A stretch of DNA of 64,000 bases from Argopecten irradians (lineage: Eukaryota > Mollusca > Bivalvia > Pectinida > Pectinidae), in assembly GCF_041381155.1 (NCBI RefSeq), contig NC_091134.1:12154008-12218007 (forward strand). The letters are read 5' to 3'. Under the pieces are notes generated by a model, which did no database searches, had not been told where the DNA came from, and was given only the letters and a program-made list of their open reading frames with translations. Positions 58,654 to 64,000 of the stretch are shown here, piece by piece (the first letter of the stretch is position 1; each line of letters opens with the position of its first letter). The position numbers were made by a program, and so were the translations under genes.

Positions 58654-58915
58654 ATTGAAGATGCACCACCGATGACAGAGCATACCTGATACTCATCATA
58701 TAGTGCATATTGCCAGTTATGTTTTTCAGGATGTGATTAATTTTATTTGATATTTTTTATCTTGAAGTAAAATAAGAAGCTCAAACTTTTCAATTGTGGA
58801 TATTGTTTAGAGTACATGTAAGTAAATTTGGTAACTCAAGAAACAAATACTATTTTGTCTGCTCCTGTTTCTGATGGAGAAAATATACCATTTGTCATTG
58901 GTGGAGCATCTTATT
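58654..58915 (-). mobile_element. GATGCTCCACCGCC MITE, copy 4 (internally deleted)
   Basis: Starts TGAAGATGCACCACCGATGACAGAGCATACC and ends CCATTTGTCATTGGTGGAGCATCTTA. Same orientation as copy 3, about 100 bp shorter, and with more diverged ends. Confidence 0.7.
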
Positions 58916-59410
58916 TAGATCCAAATGTACCTGTACATGGACTATTGAATGCTCTATTACAGAATTTCACACAATTTCAAGTTAGCATTCAGATAAATAT
59001 TGTTCTCTTTCTTATAAATAATTTCATATTTTTGCCAACAATACGCTAATGCAGTTTGAATATTATAGTTTAAAATATTTCAAAATATATTGTGTTTTCT
59101 TGAAATTACACTATTAAAGTTACATGAGCCATAATTGGGTGAAAATTTTGACGCCATTTTTTCTTCAGTTATCTGTTGAAAAACATAATAGGTTGGATAA
59201 ATAGAGCTGTGTAGATCACAAGTTAGCTCCTTGATTTGACCATGTGTATTTATTTTCCTGCATTGTAACGTAAAATCGGAATTTTCCCGACAGAATCGGA
59301 AATGTTGGCAAGTATGACTTTCATGTAGTATGGGATACAATGCTGATGCTAGAGGGATCACATGTTCATGGGATGGGATGGGTGTTTATACAACTTCAAC
59401 TCTTCTCCAG

Positions 59411-59488
59411 AAAATGGGAGGGGCGCTATTAGGGGGATTGGCGCTAATTACAGCGAATACAGTACATTTAATAATCTGCACAATACAT
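59411..59488 (+). CDS. Coding-like exon, unrecognised gene
   Basis: A strong acceptor (CTTCAACTCTTCTCCAG) is followed by NGRGAIRGIGANYSEYST and FNNLHNT, then a possible T|GTAATA donor. GC content rises clearly relative to the flanks. The protein is unrecognised; NYS and NNLHNT suggest a surface or secreted protein. The donor is weak, and the exon may instead continue into CNTEFTV. Confidence 0.3.
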
Positions 59489-59914
59489 GTAATACAGAGT
59501 TCACTGTGCTAAAATCAATTTTGAGCTCTTATTCAATTTTGTAAAATTAAAACATATGCATTTAAAAAACAAAATGGTTATTCTAAAAATGTTGTTTTTT
59601 AGTGGTGAATTACATAATTTTACTGAAAGCTCTACTTGATTCATGAGTAATGATTAAGTCAAATTTCAAGTGAACATTATTTACTATAGTATACTTTGTA
59701 CATGGAATACACTTGCAAGCATGCACATAGAAAATGGCATTGATTCAGGAGAGAAATTCATTACATTGTATGAATGAAATTATATATTGTCATAAAATGA
59801 TATGTTATAAATAAATCCATTTTATATAATATAAAAATGAGCTATATGTAGTTATATTTGTTATTCGTAGTCTAATATTCTTTAATGTATATAAGTGTCA
59901 GTTTTATCCTCCAG

Positions 59915-60026
59915 TAATGAAAGCTATACATACCGAATTATCGATACTCCTGGGGATTACTCTAACTGTCGTTTCATAACAAACCTGAAGGCTCAGTGTG
60001 CGACAATAGATGAAACGGGTACATGA
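59915..60026 (+). CDS. Coding-like terminal exon, unrecognised gene
   Basis: Acceptor TTTATCCTCCAG, then an open frame NESYTYRIIDTPGDYSNCRF and ITNLKAQCATIDETGT to TGA at 60024. The balanced base composition stands out from the AT-rich flanks. The phase does not match the exon ending at 59488, so another exon must lie between them or the two are unrelated. YRIIDTPGDYSN has a loose beta-strand, lipocalin-like feel, but I would not assign it. Confidence 0.35.
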
Positions 60027-60696
60027 AGTTTGGTTGTTTAATGAACACTCGGTTTATCATCATAGAAAATCTCTTGTTGGCATCCCTTAGAGAAATACAA
60101 GGCCTCTTTCACATAGTTGCTGCAATATAGCAGTAATATACCTTTACGTATGCAAATGAGTTTGCCGCACACAACAGTCGCACCAAAACCACATAGAGTT
60201 ACGGCACCAAAACAGCTAACATTTGCTGCATACATGTAGTTGCAGCACTATTTTCTCGAATACCTCAACGGTATTACAGATATCCTTTGATCTTAATTTT
60301 ATTTTTCGCGCAAGAAGTTTTAAGACACCTCCGACTGCATACAGATCACGAGAACTGTGCGATTTTAACTTTAAAGTAAATAGTACTTAACAAATTCACT
60401 TTCATTCTCCTCCTCAGTAAGTAGAAGGGAACTCCCTGTCATACGATCTCACCATTCAATAAATCTTCCAAGTTTTTACTTACCGGACGTCATAAGTCCT
60501 GTCCTCTTACTTATCACAAAAATAAAATAAGCACTGCACGATCCGGAAATGACAACACAATGAAAACAAAACAAATCAAAGAAAGCAGTAGGTTTTTGTA
60601 TGAATAAACAAATTTATTTATATAGCTTATAACAACCAATGAAACGATTTCTAGTGTAAAAACAAATATTCAATATATCCTTTAAAAGTGATAAAG

Positions 60697-60800
60697 ATCA
60701 AGAGGCCCATGGACCTTAACATTCACATGGGTTCTGATACAGAATGAAATAAATATGTGTAAAGACTACTGTATATACTGGCTCCTTGAATCTATGGGGC
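60697..60800 (+). repeat. Head fragment of the GGCCCATGGGCC-type dispersed element
   Basis: AAGAGGCCCATGGACCTTAACATTCACATGGGTTC, then GAATGAAATAAA and CTGGCTCCTTGAA, in the same order as the copies at 8285, 27660 and 29395. Confidence 0.6.
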
Positions 60801-61082
60801 TTTTGAAGTGATCTAAACGCAGAATTATCATAATAATAAAAATCAATGTCTTAGCTAAAATGTAAAATAGTATATTTGAAAAAAAATGTCTCTTTTTTTA
60901 AACATGTCCACAACACTTAAATGTAGCCACAGACTGAATCGGGAAGTGTGCTACAGGAAAGAACACTATTTTTAAAATATTGAATAGAAAAGAATTATCA
61001 ATTAAATTGCGCGTTCAATTTCACTATGTAATCAGTGGGATCATATAGATTGAAATTTCATCGATATTTTAAACCTTTTAAT

Positions 61083-62214
61083 TTACATCGACCGGAAAAG
61101 ATCCCTGGCATTTCGCAAGTAAAGCGCTACACGTGAAGGAAAATCTGAGAGAGGAATATCGTTGGCGTTATCACAAGTAATTGTCGACTCTGGGAGGGTA
61201 TTATTACATTGATAAACCGTCGACCGCAGATTGATTATAAGGCGTCCGAGAGGTTCTGTTACATTTCCATTCGGATCGGGCGTCTGCTTAAAAGTGGCAC
61301 ATTCCGCAACAAAATCGAGACCAAGTGTTTCCTCAAAGAAATATGTATACATCTGTGCCTTCTTGAGATCATCAATAACGTCTGGAAATCTGGTTATATT
61401 CAGAACCCCGCATGTCACGTTGTCTCTATTCTATAAAAACATGAATGTTGATATATAAGATACTGGTGATTAACTACGTATTCATCTTAAAAGTTTGACC
61501 AGTAGATGATGATATTGATACAATCAACTTTTTTTCGCGACTTATATTTCAAAATAAGTTCATGATTTTTTTTTGCATTCCTCATATGAATGAAATCATA
61601 TTTTAATGTAAGCGAGATTGATATCAAATATACATATACCAATTTTTGTGAAATTACTGTAATCACAAAATTTGCAAATGTAAACTTCCTCTGAAAGACA
61701 GCTGGTTTGCAGAATAACTATATCTTTAGACCAAAACAATATCACATGAATATAATTTAGTTTTGCTATCATTAAATCATTAATTATGTAGTCAGACATC
61801 AATATATACTTGTGCATTTTCGTTTGTAATATTCTCATATGTCGTAAGACAATTATCCATCGTTGATAGGCATTTGAATTCCAGAGGTAGGTTTTGTGGA
61901 TAACTGTGGAGAAGACATTTTCAAAATCTTTTGGTGGTTTGTTCTTTGTTAACCTCATTTAAAAAAAAAAAAAAAAAAAAAATTATATGAATTTCCATAA
62001 GGTTCGTTATGTATTACATTGGAGTATCATTTGTTGTTGAATTGATAAATGCCATGTCACCATTTGTGAGGGTGGCCTTATTAATTCAATATTACTGTTG
62101 AGTGTTATTTGAAAATGTGTTGATGCATGAAGATAGCATGATTGAGATAAGAAGGTGACTTACCACTGTAAGGTTCAGGTCAACAGGGCAGTAATTTCGT
62201 AAACAAAAAGCAGG
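61083..62214 (-). CDS. Secreted glycoprotein-like gene, last two exons (partial)
   Basis: Exon 62164-62214 (acceptor TTTTTTCTTGGGTAG, donor GTAAGTC) reads PAFCLRNYCPVDLNLTV. The last exon, 61083-61430 (acceptor TTTTTATAG), continues in phase 0 as NRDNVTCGVLNITRFPDVID and ends ALYLRNARDLFRSM before the stop. Together they give 132 residues with seven cysteines and at least four N-glycosylation sequons (NLT, NVT, NIT, NVT), which points to an extracellular protein. The first exon is not established. The best donor upstream in the right phase is at about 62727, but its reading (MFDLQQIDEHL) is not a signal peptide. I do not recognise the family. Confidence 0.5.
61961..61982 (+). repeat. Poly(A) run of 22
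   Basis: Uninterrupted A tract in the intron between the two exons of the glycoprotein-like gene. Confidence 0.9.
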
Positions 62215-64000
62215 CTACCCAAGAAAAAATAAATCAAGTTTAGCAACATGTATATACCATATAGGAATGTTTTATAATGTGTAAAAATATAGCTAACATA
62301 TTTCAAATTCAATATTGTGAGCGTCTGCCATGCTGTACGTACGTATATTTAAATACACAGATGGGTTAATATTTTTAGAATTTTGTTCCTTTATGAGGTT
62401 TAATTCTGTATTTGCATATTATTTGTCCTTGCGGGTAGATATTAGTTGCTACGTAATGCGTCTGTGAGTGTAACGTAATATTTTCAGAGAAGTTATTTGT
62501 GTTCATAAAGTATATCCGTCACAATGGATAATACCTATCTACAAGGGATATATCTTTGTATGCTTGTAAGACGGAATACCTGTTCCGACGATCTGACAAA
62601 GGAACGGTTATATAACAATGCCTTCACTGATTTTAAAGTTATCCATCAACATGTATTATGTATAATGCACAGAAAAATCGACACATGTAAAACCATAGCT
62701 ATAACTGTGACGATCGAATTATGCTTACCAAGTGTTCGTCTATTTGTTGTAAATCAAACATCGATCTGGTGATTGGATTTCCCCATGGCGACCTCGGCAG
62801 TCTGGTCTCTAGTCGCCTCAGTTGTTCGCCCTCAATCGCTTTCGATGCCACCTCATTAATTGTCAACAACAACAATATTGCCGCTGAATCTGTTATATAA
62901 AAGTGTCAAAAGCCCATTAGAATTATGTAGATCTGCTGTATACAGCAAATTGCTCAATATTGCGGTTTTTTTTCCAATTCACGGATGTATATAATTTTCG
63001 CGAATGTATATGTATCCGCTTTAGCGAAATTCAAATCTCCGCAAATATTATGAATAGCGCATGCGCGTAGCCACTGTCTTATGATCATGTCGCCTCATAT
63101 GTCTGTTTAATATGACAATACTATATTGGTTTATGATGTAAGAGTTCTAAGACAAAGGGAAGAAACTTAAGGCATATTTCCTAATTCAAAACAGAACAGA
63201 AACAGTTTTAAAGACTCAGCACAAAAATCTGAGTGTACTCTCATCATAATCCGCTTCGCAGTTTATTTGGAGTCTACTGAGATGTTTTTGTTATATCTCC
63301 ATAACCTATAAAATCTATTCAAATTAATCTTTAAATAAGTGTTTTTATGTGCATAAAAGTAATTTTGTTCATCTCTAGCCATTAATATGTCGTCGTCTTC
63401 CTTCACAAATGTATTATGAAGGTTAGTTCGTACATTTTTTTGTAGTTATATAAACAATATACATTGACAGAATATTAGGTAGGGTTAAGCTACTGACAAG
63501 TACTTACATAAAGTAAAATAACTTGACATGATGTTCAGTTTAGAATACATTTTTGAAAGTGAGTATGTACTGTTTTTCTGTCATATTTAAATTGTTCGTA
63601 TGGCTTTCCCACACATGCATTGGGACATTTTTGTTTTCTTTTTTTAAAGCTATTGTGTATATTTAACAGTGTATAGGTAAAAAACAATACCAGATGCAAT
63701 CTTTTAAATCTCCCACTTTATCACTTCTTTGTATCAGGTTAATCCGAGCATAATACTGAAAGGTGAAAAACTAAAATTAGTGACTAAACGGAACATCATT
63801 TTGTCACTGTTATACAGTGTTTTAATTATATTGCGTTATCCACTCATAAGATTTCCTTGTGCGTAAATGTTTCCAATATATTATCTAACTTCCTGAGAAG
63901 GAAGACGAAAATAAAGCGCATAAGATGAAGTGTATGAGACAAAAAAGCTGTTAACATAACATGTTATTCTTATATTTTCATTTCCAACAAGGATGAATAT
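62215..64000. other. No established gene
   Basis: Should contain the 5' part of the minus-strand glycoprotein-like gene. A minus-strand TATATAA near 62892 and a GTAAGC donor near 62726 could frame a first exon, but no signal peptide is readable. Confidence 0.3.

Noticed and set aside
59915..60026. P-loop or elongation-factor-type GTPase motif (IIDTPG)
   Set aside because: The resemblance to DxPG of GTPases is short; the surrounding residues, cysteines and early stop do not fit a G domain.
61209..61458. Plus-strand open frames opposite the glycoprotein-like exon
   Set aside because: They mirror the minus-strand exon, which has splice sites, sequons and cysteines.

Overview
This is eukaryotic, AT-rich, repeat-dense DNA with long introns, canonical GT-AG splicing, AATAAA signals and abundant short ACATGTA-type motifs. 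The conserved gene content and the repeat families (tRNA-headed SINE with a CAAA tail, LINE fragments with ATGA or AATA tails, many short inverted-repeat elements) suggest a lophotrochozoan, most likely a bivalve mollusc such as a scallop. That assignment is inference from remembered repeat types, not proof.

Two complete multi-exon genes can be read. On the minus strand (27134 down to 11700) a 15-exon gene encodes a 783-residue protein with a signal peptide, seven tandem six-cysteine modules and a GPI-like tail. Every module is encoded by one exon pair with the same intron phases, and the spliced frame closes exactly. I do not recognise the family and consider it the best candidate here for something undescribed. 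On the plus strand (42558 to 55163) 15 coding exons encode a 712-residue coiled-coil protein that I recognise as the LEKR1 orthologue (leucine-, glutamate- and lysine-rich protein 1), probably preceded by a non-coding first exon ending at 41601.

The flanks hold weaker gene evidence: a frameshifted terminal exon at 1153-1396, an acidic frame-broken gene at 38721-39429 lying between the arms of a large inverted repeat (37490-40665), two coding-like exons at 59411 and 59915, and two exons of a minus-strand glycoprotein-like gene at 61083-62214.

The rest is mostly mobile or repetitive. It includes two LINE remnants (22.0-23.2 kb, lying in intron 1 of the module gene, and 28.1-29.3 kb), a dispersed family that starts GGCCCATGGGCCTTAA, several MITE families with TTAA or TA flanks (four copies of one in and after LEKR1), a SINE nested in the inverted repeat, 228-bp identical direct repeats in a LEKR1 intron, minisatellites touching splice sites of the module gene, and an LTR- or promoter-like block at 32.5-33.0 kb. 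There is no sign of prokaryotic organisation.
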